Part shown: piece after piece, positions 33,079 to 40,715 of the stretch
Numbering within the stretch: the stretch's first letter is position 1
Layout of the letters: every line of letters starts with the position of its first letter
Source: Caldilineaceae bacterium
GTDB taxonomy: Bacteria > Chloroflexota > Anaerolineae > Caldilineales > Caldilineaceae
DNA length: 64,000 nt
Direction of reading: 5' to 3'
Assembly (NCBI GenBank): GCA_958295845.1
Contig: OY282376.1
Coordinates: 4,973,022 to 5,037,021 of the forward strand
The notes under the pieces: generated by a model
The model's input: the letters and a program-made list of their open reading frames with translations, nothing else
Told to the model about the DNA's origin: nothing
The model's database searches: none
Made by a program: the position numbers and the translations under genes

Positions 33079-36000
33079 TTATGGCGAGAGTTGGGGAACC
33101 CCAGTCAACGAGCCGATTATCTTGGCCAGGTCGCAGAGGATCCAGACCGGTTCGTCCATGCCGGCCACATGGATCAGAACCCACTCGGACCGCGGACCGA
33201 TGCCGACGACCTTGGCCCATGTCCCCCTGGGCAGGATGGTGACGGCGTTGTACGCCGTGCCCGGACCGGACCGGCCGAAGACCGCTTGCGGCTGGATGAG
33301 GGCGGCCGGCTGCACTGTTATCTCCGCCGCAGTCACTCGTCTCACCCCCACCAGCGAACTCTTCACCTGCGTCATGGGGCGGTAGACCCACAGCAGTGAA
33401 CTGTGCCCGTCAATCTCCACCAGCAACCAGCTTTCACTCGGGTCGGTGCCGTAGACGCGGACCTGCGTGCCCTGAGGCACTTCTGCGACGACGTCGTGCT
33501 TCAGGCCGGGGCCGGTGCGCACATTCAGCGTTTCGGACTGGATGACGGCGATGGGGCGCTCGTCTGCGGCCGGCGGCGTGAAGTCGTTGACGCCGTAGCG
33601 GGGGAGGCCGGCGAGAGAGCCTACGGCCACTTTGACGAAGTCGCGCACCACCCAGACCGGCTCGTCAAGACCTGGGACTATGACCTGGTACCAGACATTG
33701 GGCGGGCAGTCGCCGATGGCGATGATTTGGGCCCACGTACCACGGGACAGAATGGCGACTCTGTCGTAGGCGAGGCCGGGGCCGGAGTAGGCGTAGAGCG
33801 CAGAGGGCTGCGTTATCGCGGCAGGCACCTGTACGATTTCGCGCTCGGTGATGCGCCGGACGTTCACCAGCGGGCAGTCGACCACGACCAGTTCACGGTA
33901 GAGCCAGCCGAGGGAGGGCATCCCTTCCAGTTCGACCTGCAGCCACTCGCTGCTGGACACGATGCCGACGACTTCGACCTGCTTGCCCTGGGGCAGAGTG
34001 GTGAGGACTTCGTATTCGAAGCCGGGGCCGATGCGCACGTTCATGACCTCTGGCACGATGAACGCAATCGGCCTGCTGCCCGGTGCGCCGGATATCGGCA
34101 GCTCGGCGAGGTCCGCAGCGGGAACCTCGCGCACGCTCTCGAGCGATCCTTCGACGCTGGCCAGGCTCTGATAGATCCAGACCGGAATCTCAAGGTTGCT
34201 GAGTTCGAGCTGGTACCATTCGCCGCGGGGGTCGACGCCGATGATGTTGGCGCGCGTGCCCTGCGGCAGGGTGGTGATGACGTCGTAGGCAAGGCCGGGA
34301 CCGAGGCGGGCGTTCATGATCTCCGGCTGGGTTACGGCCTGGGGATAGCTGCCGGCTGTCATTGTGCTGCGCAGGGCGGCGAGCGAGTCTGTCAGGGCGC
34401 TGAGGTCGCGGCAGTCCCAGACGGAGCGGCCGGCGGCGTAGTGGCCGGGCCAGCCGCTGCCGGTGTCGGCGCTGGCGCTTGCTGTTTGCGGCGCCGCGGT
34501 CGTTGTGTCGGTGTCCGCGCCCGCATCATCAACGGCTTCATCACCCGCATCGACGTCATTATCATCGTCAACAGATATGATTCTGTCCGGGAATTCGCCG
34601 GTCAGGTCATCTGTGGGCGTGACGGTGGGCGTCTGAGTTGTGCGCGCGGTGGCCGTTGCGGTCGGCAATGGCGTCGCGGTGGCGGCTGGTTGTTTCTGCT
34701 GCGGGGGCGGCGAGTAGGACACTTTTGCCGTTGGCGTGGGTGCCGGCGCGGCGGTGGCGGTCGGTACGGGCGTGTTGGTGGCGGCTGGCTGCTGCTGGGG
34801 CGGCTGCTGTTGCCGCGGTCGACTTGTGGCGGTCGCGGTCGGCGTGGGCGTGTCAGTTGCGATGGGCGATTGTGACAGTGCGTTGACCTGGAACGCCTGG
34901 GTTGCGGTGTAAGAAAAGCCGCCGTCTGCCATGAGCATGACGGTCAGTGTATATGTGTCGGACGGGCAGGCGGCGTCGACCGCGCCGGGGACTGTAATCT
35001 GGCCGTTGACAGCCCCTGTGAGGCCGGCTGTGTACTGGTTGGCGCCGCCAACTCCCGTTCCTTCGCAGTCGTCCACGGCATTGCTGACTGCATTGGTGAC
35101 GTCGGCGCGGTAGTTGTATTCGTCCGAGTTGTCGATTCCTTCGAAGATCATGTTGAAGGAGGCCTGTTGACCATAATCCCAGTTGGAAGACAGACCTTCG
35201 ATCTTCACGGAGGGCGGCGGCATTGGCGTAAACGTCGGCGTGGCGGTTGGATCCTCTGGCGACTGTTGCACGGAGTCGTCGACTGTCGGTGTGGCGGTGA
35301 CTGTGTCTGTGCTGGTGGGCGTCACTGTCGGCGTGGCCGTGGCTGTCGGCGTCGCTGTATCGGCGGGCGTGGCTGTCGGTGTCGGCGTGTCTGTTTCGAC
35401 GATGGACGGCGCTGATTCGAGGACCTGGAACGCTTGGGTTGCGGTGACGCCGAATCCGCTGTTGGCCATGAGCGTGACGGACACTGTGTATGTACCGGCC
35501 GGACAGGCGGCGTCGATTACGCCTGAAACGGTTTCTTGTCCGTTGACTGCCCCTGTGAGTTGGGCAGTGAACTGCCTGTTTCCGCCGAGACCGGTTCCTT
35601 CACATTCATCTGCGGCGGAACTGTCTTCTGACTTTGTGACGTCGGCGCGGTAGCCGTATTGGTCCGAGTCGTCCAGATCTTCAAAGATCATATTGAAACC
35701 CGTCTGCTGGCCTTCATCGAAGCTGGAGGGCAGGCCGTCGATCCGTACTGAGGGCGGGGGCAATTCGGTAGGCGTCGCAGTTGCCGTCGGTGTAACGGTT
35801 GGATCGTCCTGCGGCGAGTTCTGGCCGCCACCATCGACAGTCGGCGTCGCTGTCGGCGGTTCGGGCGTGTAGGTAGGTGTGGCCGTCGGTGGTTCGGGCG
35901 TGTGGGTGGATGTCGACGTCGGTGGTTCGGGCGTGTAGGTGGACGTCGACGTCGGCGCCGGTGTGTTTGTGGGCTGAGCGGGTATGATTTCGAAGTTTGC

Positions 36001-36507
36001 AGATGCGGTGGCGACTACAGTTTTGTTGGATTCCTTCAATTTGACTTTCAACATGTAAAGCCCAACAGGACAATCGGTGGGTGTAGAGACCAAACCGAAT
36101 CTGATTACTTTCCTAACGCCCGTACCTTTGGAAAAGGAACGGGGCCCGCCAATCCCCGTTCCTTCGCACTGACTTACGCGGCCGGTTTCAGGAGGACGCT
36201 GGTGAACTTCGACTTGGAAATAACACGGGTCGTCGAACGCTGTATGATGCTCGCCCCCGTCATTCTTGTCGCAGGTTATGTCTTGAAAGTTCGTGAAAGT
36301 GAGCTGCGCGTGGATGGAAGTGCCGTACTCTTCTTTTGAATTCCAGGTGTTAAATTCGATCGCTACAGCCGGGTCGTTCTGGTCCTGCAGGGAAGGGGCC
36401 TGGGCCTCGATCGTTGGGGGACGGGGCACGAAAGAAATGACGGTCAGGGCAAATAGTGCCAGTATGCCCACTCCGACCAGTGTGATAATCGACTGTTTCG
36501 ATATCAT
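33079..36507 (-). CDS. Exported multi-SH3 protein, family member 2
   Basis: A 1142-aa exported protein and the largest of the six. The signal anchor is TLVGVGILALFALTVISF. Three copies of the Cys domain follow: ITCDKNDGG/CEGTGIGGPRSF/DCPVGLYMLKVKL, then two copies starting PPSVRIDGLPSSF or PPSVKIEGLSSNW, each with CEGTG(L/V)GG and ACPxxTYTxxVxLM. Thr/Pro linkers carry YTPEPPT units. Five SH3 domains occupy the C-terminal 450 residues and align one-to-one with those of gene 1, including the odd third domain with GDCPPNVWYQV. The start at 36,507 has a weak GAAGAAA site. Function is unknown; surface binding is inferred. Confidence 0.85.
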   Translation of the reverse strand: MISKQSIITLVGVGILALFALTVISFVPRPPTIEAQAPSLQDQNDPAVAIEFNTWNSKEEYGTSIHAQLTFTNFQDITCDKNDGGEHHTAFDDPCYFQVEVHQRPPETGRVSQCEGTGIGGPRSFSKGTGVRKVIRFGLVSTPTDCPVGLYMLKVKLKESNKTVVATASANFEIIPAQPTNTPAPTSTSTYTPEPPTSTSTHTPEPPTATPTYTPEPPTATPTVDGGGQNSPQDDPTVTPTATATPTELPPPSVRIDGLPSSFDEGQQTGFNMIFEDLDDSDQYGYRADVTKSEDSSAADECEGTGLGGNRQFTAQLTGAVNGQETVSGVIDAACPAGTYTVSVTLMANSGFGVTATQAFQVLESAPSIVETDTPTPTATPADTATPTATATPTVTPTSTDTVTATPTVDDSVQQSPEDPTATPTFTPMPPPSVKIEGLSSNWDYGQQASFNMIFEGIDNSDEYNYRADVTNAVSNAVDDCEGTGVGGANQYTAGLTGAVNGQITVPGAVDAACPSDTYTLTVMLMADGGFSYTATQAFQVNALSQSPIATDTPTPTATATSRPRQQQPPQQQPAATNTPVPTATAAPAPTPTAKVSYSPPPQQKQPAATATPLPTATATARTTQTPTVTPTDDLTGEFPDRIISVDDDNDVDAGDEAVDDAGADTDTTTAAPQTASASADTGSGWPGHYAAGRSVWDCRDLSALTDSLAALRSTMTAGSYPQAVTQPEIMNARLGPGLAYDVITTLPQGTRANIIGVDPRGEWYQLELSNLEIPVWIYQSLASVEGSLESVREVPAADLAELPISGAPGSRPIAFIVPEVMNVRIGPGFEYEVLTTLPQGKQVEVVGIVSSSEWLQVELEGMPSLGWLYRELVVVDCPLVNVRRITEREIVQVPAAITQPSALYAYSGPGLAYDRVAILSRGTWAQIIAIGDCPPNVWYQVIVPGLDEPVWVVRDFVKVAVGSLAGLPRYGVNDFTPPAADERPIAVIQSETLNVRTGPGLKHDVVAEVPQGTQVRVYGTDPSESWLLVEIDGHSSLLWVYRPMTQVKSSLVGVRRVTAAEITVQPAALIQPQAVFGRSGPGTAYNAVTILPRGTWAKVVGIGPRSEWVLIHVAGMDEPVWILCDLAKIIGSLTGVPQLSP

Positions 36508-36643
36508 TTTCTTCGTCTCTGCTACTTTTCAAGAAGCGTATCCGGGCTTTTCAGCTCAGCCACCCCGCATGGTCGCTTCAACTTGCCCGAACGCTTGAAT
36601 CTGGTGTTATAACGCGGACCCTGGGCCTTGAACTGCTTGCGAT

Positions 36644-36692
36644 ATCGGATCTGTGTCTGCCGATCAGACGTGCAGTTGGCACAGAATGTTCC
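36644..36692 (-). promoter_or_regulatory. Conserved upstream motif shared by SH3 genes 1 and 2 (copy 2)
   Basis: Partner of the block at 32,849-32,897, ungapped with 9 mismatches, at 137 nt upstream of SH3 gene 2. The flanking sequences are unrelated, so the block itself appears to be under selection. Confidence 0.7.
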
Positions 36693-36938
36693 ACTATTGT
36701 TGAACTATTTTTGGGAAAGGAATTTGGCACTGTGCGGACGCTTTTGGGAGGATAGCGTCCGGGAAATGGGCACGGAGTCCGGTTGGCTGTTGCAATTCCT
36801 GCCAGGCTGAATACGATGATTCAGCGACGGGCCTGTATCGCTTGGTATGGGTGCATCCCAGATATTGGGGTGGGAACAGTGTGGCGGGGAACTCATGATC
36901 GAGTGGCTGGAATTGTTTATCGCTCGTGGAGAGACACA

Positions 36939-36959
36939 GGGCAGGCACACTGCCTGCCC
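36939..36959. repeat. Perfect GGGCAGGCA hairpin
   Basis: GGGCAGGCA (36,939-36,947), CAC loop, TGCCTGCCC (36,951-36,959), followed by CTAC. It is a compact REP-like palindrome in the 919-nt gap upstream of SH3 gene 2. The rest of that gap (36,693-37,067) shows no gene. Confidence 0.8.
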
Positions 36960-37067
36960 CTACAAGACCTTTGAGGGGAAAGGCGGGGGTGGGCGCTAGG
37001 CGGGGGCGCAGCGAACTGCAGTGGTTAGTGGGTCGTGGCACGAGACAGCATGTGGGGGGTAGACACT

Positions 37068-37175
37068 GTTGGCTAGACACAGTGCTGGGGAAGAATACAC
37101 ACGGTCGCTAGCCAAGGCGGGGCGTTGCGGGGGCGCAGCCCCTGCACAAGGGAGGGCCGAAGGCCCGAACGCCCA
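37068..37175. repeat. Dispersed palindromic element, copy B
   Basis: Second copy of the element at 15,597-15,720. TGCGGGGGC pairs with GCCCCTGCA (one change gives a G.T pair), the GGGCC-GAA-GGCCC hairpin is intact, and GGGCGTT closes with AACGCCC. The left arm GTTGGCTAGACAC and GCTGGGGAAGAAT are conserved. Confidence 0.85.
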
Positions 37176-37327
37176 AAGGCAAGGAGAGAATAGAGAGGAG
37201 TGAGTGACTCCGATTGGTCTGCCGGAGATTGAGACTGGAACTGACCATGGCTTGGTTGCAACAAGAGGTATACGAAAGTTCGCCCCATTTGGGGATGCAC
37301 CCCTCAGGGTGCGCATTGGGCAAACGG

Positions 37328-37361
37328 AAAGCCTTGCTGGTGTGAAAGCCAGCAGGGCTTT
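37328..37361 (-). terminator. Putative terminator of SH3 gene 3
   Basis: AAAGCCTTGCTGG pairs with CCAGCAGGGCTTT. It lies 66 nt after the SH3 gene 3 stop when read on the minus strand; the T-run is weak there (CCGTTTG) and better on the plus strand (TTTTGG). Confidence 0.5.
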
Positions 37362-37426
37362 TGGAGGAGACACTTTTGACGAAAGTTCGGAGATGGGGGG
37401 TCGAGGGAGGCGCCTGGGGTCGCTTA

Positions 37427-40264
37427 CTATTGGTCGGTCTGTGATGATGATGAGGGTCGACTATCTTCCGGCGTGGTTGTGGGGATCTCAGGGAGCGAGC
37501 CGGCGGCGATCTTTGCGTGGCGGCGGGCAATCCAGAGCGGCGCGTCGATGCCGGGAATCTCGACTTCGATCTGGATTTGGAACCACTGCGCGTGCGGATC
37601 GATGCCGACAGTTCTGACCCAGGTTCCTTTTGGCAGTCTGGCGAGCGCGGGGTAGTCCTTGCCAGGGCCTGAGCGGGCCAGCAGGGTTGGCGGCTGGGTG
37701 ATCAGCGCGGGCCAGGTCGCGATCTCGCGCGGGGTGATCCGTCTGACGCTTACCAGCAGGCCGTCGATCCAGGTCATATCGCGCAGCACCCAGGCGAGGG
37801 TGTCCAGACCTTCAATATGGACTTGGAGCCAGTTTTTGGTGGGGTCGATGCCGTAGATTTCGCTTGAAACGACTTGGGGCACAGTGGTGATCACTTTGTA
37901 GTCCAGACCGGGGCCGGTGCGCACTTTCATACTTTCCGACTGCGCAATCGCGAGCGGTCTGTCACTATTCGGTCCTGATTCCGGCTGCATATCGTTTTCG
38001 TCCGTCGGGTGCGGTCGGAATCTCCCCAGGAGACCGCCGGCCACTTTGGTCTGATTGCGTGCAACCCAGAGAGGATCTTTCAACCCAACGACTTTGATTT
38101 GGAACCATTCGTCCTGTGGGTCAGTGCCGATGATCCGGGCCCAGGTCCCCTTCGGCAGGATGGTGTCGGCCTCGTGGTCTGGACCCGGCCCGAGGCGCGC
38201 GTGCACGTTGCGGGGTTGGATGATCATGGCGGGCAACGCGGCGATCTCGCGTGTGGTGATGCGTCTGACGTTCACGAGCGAACCGATCACCTGCGTCAGA
38301 TCGCGGTAGACCCAGGCGAGGGTGTCCAACCCATCCAGTTGGACCTGGAACCACTTTTTGTCCGGGTCCATACCGTAGATTGCGGCCTGCGTGCCCTGGG
38401 GCAGGGTGGTGATCACGTCGTATTCCAAGTCCGGTCCGAGGCGCACGTTCACAGTTTCGGGTAGGGTGATCAGATAGGGCTTGGCTGCGGGATTCGGTCC
38501 CGGCCGGAGCAGCTGGGCAAGCTCTTTTGTCGTCAGTTGTCTGTAACCTCTGACCGAGCCGGATAGCTTGACCAGGCTCTGGTGGATCCAGGCGGGCCCA
38601 TCCAGAGCGGAAAGCTCGATCAGGAACCATTTGTCCTCTGGGCCGAGACCGATGATTTTGACATGAGTTCCCTGCGGCACGGTGGTGATCACGTCGTAGT
38701 TGGTACCGGGCCCCACGCGCAGATGTGAGATTACGGGCCATGTATGAGCTGTGACGGTGAAAGCGCCGGCGCGGTAGCGACAGACTCCGTCGAGCGAACC
38801 GACAAGAACTGTGAGGTCTCGTCTAATCCAGACGGTACCGTAGACGCCATCAATTTTGACCTCGTACCAGTCGGCCCAGGGACCGATGCAGATGATTTGG
38901 GCGCGCGTGCCGTGCGGTACGGACCTGACGATTTTGTAAAGGGTGCCGGGCCCGAGGCGTACGTTGGTCCGATCAGGCTGGGTGATCGCAAACGGCCCTT
39001 TAGGCGGGGGAGGCTCTTGCGTGGGTTCGGGGGGTATTGGGGTCGCCTCGGTCTTTGGGGTCTGGGTGTCTTGGGACGTCTGCCCGTTGCCGCCATTGCT
39101 GCCCTGATTGCCGTTGCTGCCGCCGTTGCTGCCGCCGTTGTTGCCGCCGTTGCTGCCGCCGTTGTTGCCGCCGTTGTTGCCGCCGTTGCTGCCGCCGTTG
39201 CTGCCGCCGTTGTTGCCCCCGTTGCTGCCGCCGTTGCTGCCGCCGTTGCTGCCGCCGTTGTTGCCGCCGTTGCTGCCGCCGTTGCTGCCGCCGTTGTTGC
39301 CCCCGTTGCTGCCGCCGTTGCTGCCGCCGTTGTTGCCCCCGTTGTTGCCGCCGTTGTTGCCCTCGTTGTTGCTGCCGTTGTTGCCCTCGTTGTTGCCGCC
39401 GTTGTTGCTGCCGTTGTTGCCCTCGTTGTTGCTGCCGTTGTTGCCGCCGTTGTTGCTGCCGTTGTTGCCCTCGTTGTTGCCGCCGTTGTTGCCGCCGTTG
39501 TTGCCCCCGTTGTTGCTGCCGTTGTTGCCGCCGTTGTTGCCGCCGTTGCTGCCCTCATTGTTGCCGCCGTTGCTGCCCCCGTTGTTGCCGCCGTTGTTGC
39601 CGCCGCTGTTGCCGCCGTTGCTGCCCTCATTGTTGCCGCCGTTGCTGCCCCCGTTGTTGCCGCCGTTGTTGCCGCCGTTGTTGCCGCCGTTGTTGCCGCC
39701 GCTGTTGCCGCCGTTGTTGCCGCCGCTGCCTGGGGTCGGGGTCGGATTGGGCGGAGGTGGGTCGCCGACAACGAAGTCGACGGTATCGGTGAGGGTATGG
39801 GACTGGTTTGTGTCGGGTTCGGTGTAAGTGACGGTGAGAAGGAGTGTGTAAGGGCCGGGTTGACAGTTTTTGTCTATGCGAAGTGGTATAGGGCCAAGCG
39901 TTCTCTCGGAGTTGTAGAAGGAGGGCGCAAATATGCGAGCACTGTTCAACCCCTGCCCTTCGCAACTGTCTGCGTTGGTCCCACCAGGACCGCGGGTCAG
40001 CACGTCGAAACGATATGTTACGGAGGTGAATTTGTCCTGATAATTACATCTGCCGTCATTGTTCTGATCATTGCAGGGGAAGTTTCTGAGGAGGAAGCCG
40101 GCTTCCAAATAGTCTCCCGGCAGCACGGCGTAATCTATCAGATCAGAACCTATGATCGGAGAGGGGGATTGGGCGTGGGTTACCTGGGCGCGAAAGAAGA
40201 ACGCTACGGTCAGGAGGCAAAGGAGCGGTGCGACCAGAATGGAAGTCGTTTTTCCGTGACGCAT
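37427..40264 (-). CDS. Exported multi-SH3 protein with Gly/Asn/Ser-rich linker, family member 3
   Basis: A 945-aa exported protein: signal anchor (LVAPLLCLLTVAFFF), one Cys domain (NFPCNDQNNDGRC, SCEGQGLNSARIF, NCQPGPYTLLLTV), then about 210 residues of GGNNGGSNGGN repeats, a short Pro-rich piece and six SH3 domains (for example NVRLGPGTLYKIV, NVRLGPDLEYDVITTLPQGT, KVRTGPGLDYKVITTVPQ). The Thr/Pro linker of its relatives is replaced here by the Gly/Asn tract. A ribosome site AAGGT lies 8-10 nt before the ATG. Likely cell-surface; ligand unknown. Its leader lacks both of the conserved motifs of the other genes. Confidence 0.85.
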   Translation of the reverse strand: MRHGKTTSILVAPLLCLLTVAFFFRAQVTHAQSPSPIIGSDLIDYAVLPGDYLEAGFLLRNFPCNDQNNDGRCNYQDKFTSVTYRFDVLTRGPGGTNADSCEGQGLNSARIFAPSFYNSERTLGPIPLRIDKNCQPGPYTLLLTVTYTEPDTNQSHTLTDTVDFVVGDPPPPNPTPTPGSGGNNGGNSGGNNGGNNGGNNGGNNGGSNGGNNEGSNGGNSGGNNGGNNGGSNGGNNEGSNGGNNGGNNGSNNGGNNGGNNGGNNEGNNGSNNGGNNGSNNEGNNGSNNGGNNEGNNGSNNEGNNGGNNGGNNGGSNGGSNGGNNGGSNGGSNGGNNGGSNGGSNGGSNGGNNGGSNGGSNGGNNGGNNGGSNGGNNGGSNGGSNGNQGSNGGNGQTSQDTQTPKTEATPIPPEPTQEPPPPKGPFAITQPDRTNVRLGPGTLYKIVRSVPHGTRAQIICIGPWADWYEVKIDGVYGTVWIRRDLTVLVGSLDGVCRYRAGAFTVTAHTWPVISHLRVGPGTNYDVITTVPQGTHVKIIGLGPEDKWFLIELSALDGPAWIHQSLVKLSGSVRGYRQLTTKELAQLLRPGPNPAAKPYLITLPETVNVRLGPDLEYDVITTLPQGTQAAIYGMDPDKKWFQVQLDGLDTLAWVYRDLTQVIGSLVNVRRITTREIAALPAMIIQPRNVHARLGPGPDHEADTILPKGTWARIIGTDPQDEWFQIKVVGLKDPLWVARNQTKVAGGLLGRFRPHPTDENDMQPESGPNSDRPLAIAQSESMKVRTGPGLDYKVITTVPQVVSSEIYGIDPTKNWLQVHIEGLDTLAWVLRDMTWIDGLLVSVRRITPREIATWPALITQPPTLLARSGPGKDYPALARLPKGTWVRTVGIDPHAQWFQIQIEVEIPGIDAPLWIARRHAKIAAGSLPEIPTTTPEDSRPSSSSQTDQ
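39090..39725. repeat. TTGCCGCCG-type minisatellite coding for the Gly/Asn/Ser linker
   Basis: About 640 bp of 9-12-bp units mixing TTGCTGCCGCCG, TTGTTGCCGCCG, TTGTTGCCCCCG and TTGTTGCCCTCG. It encodes GGN, GGS and EGN units on the minus strand. The other strand is open in all three frames (Leu/Pro, Cys/Arg and Val/Ala repeats), which produces false ORFs. Confidence 0.95.
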
Positions 40265-40715
40265 TCGGCTCTACCTTACTACGTTCCTCACGGCGGGCTT
40301 AGCTGCCATAGCTAAAACCGGGAGAGGCACAAATCACGAAACTTCGCTTGCAAAGTCCGGAGGAGTTGGCTTTGTCGCATCCACCTGAATACAGTCTCCT
40401 CTAAGGAGAGACGAAGGAGAAGTAAGGAAGGTTGCCATTTTCTATGACCATTATCCAAATTTCCTGAATTCGGTTCTTTTTACGTGCGCTGATCGGTGAG
40501 GACAGAGTTCGGTAAGGGGTAAAGCCGATATGGGTGCAGTTCCAGACGAAGGGATCCGAGAGACGTTATCCTGCGAGTCAGAATTCTTGTCTGTACCGAA
40601 AGCCCTGCTTCAACCCATGCAGGAGGTCCCGCTTTCGTCATCGAAAACGGGGTCCCATTGGTATGCAACCGCATTTATTGCGAAAGCGGATGGCTGTTCA
40701 GTTGGGAGTGCGCGC

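Noticed and set aside
38744..40315. Long plus-strand ORFs with Leu/Pro, Cys/Arg and Val/Ala repeats opposite the Gly/Asn linker
   Set aside because: They arise from the stop-free minisatellite of SH3 gene 3; no ribosome sites and no independent codon bias.
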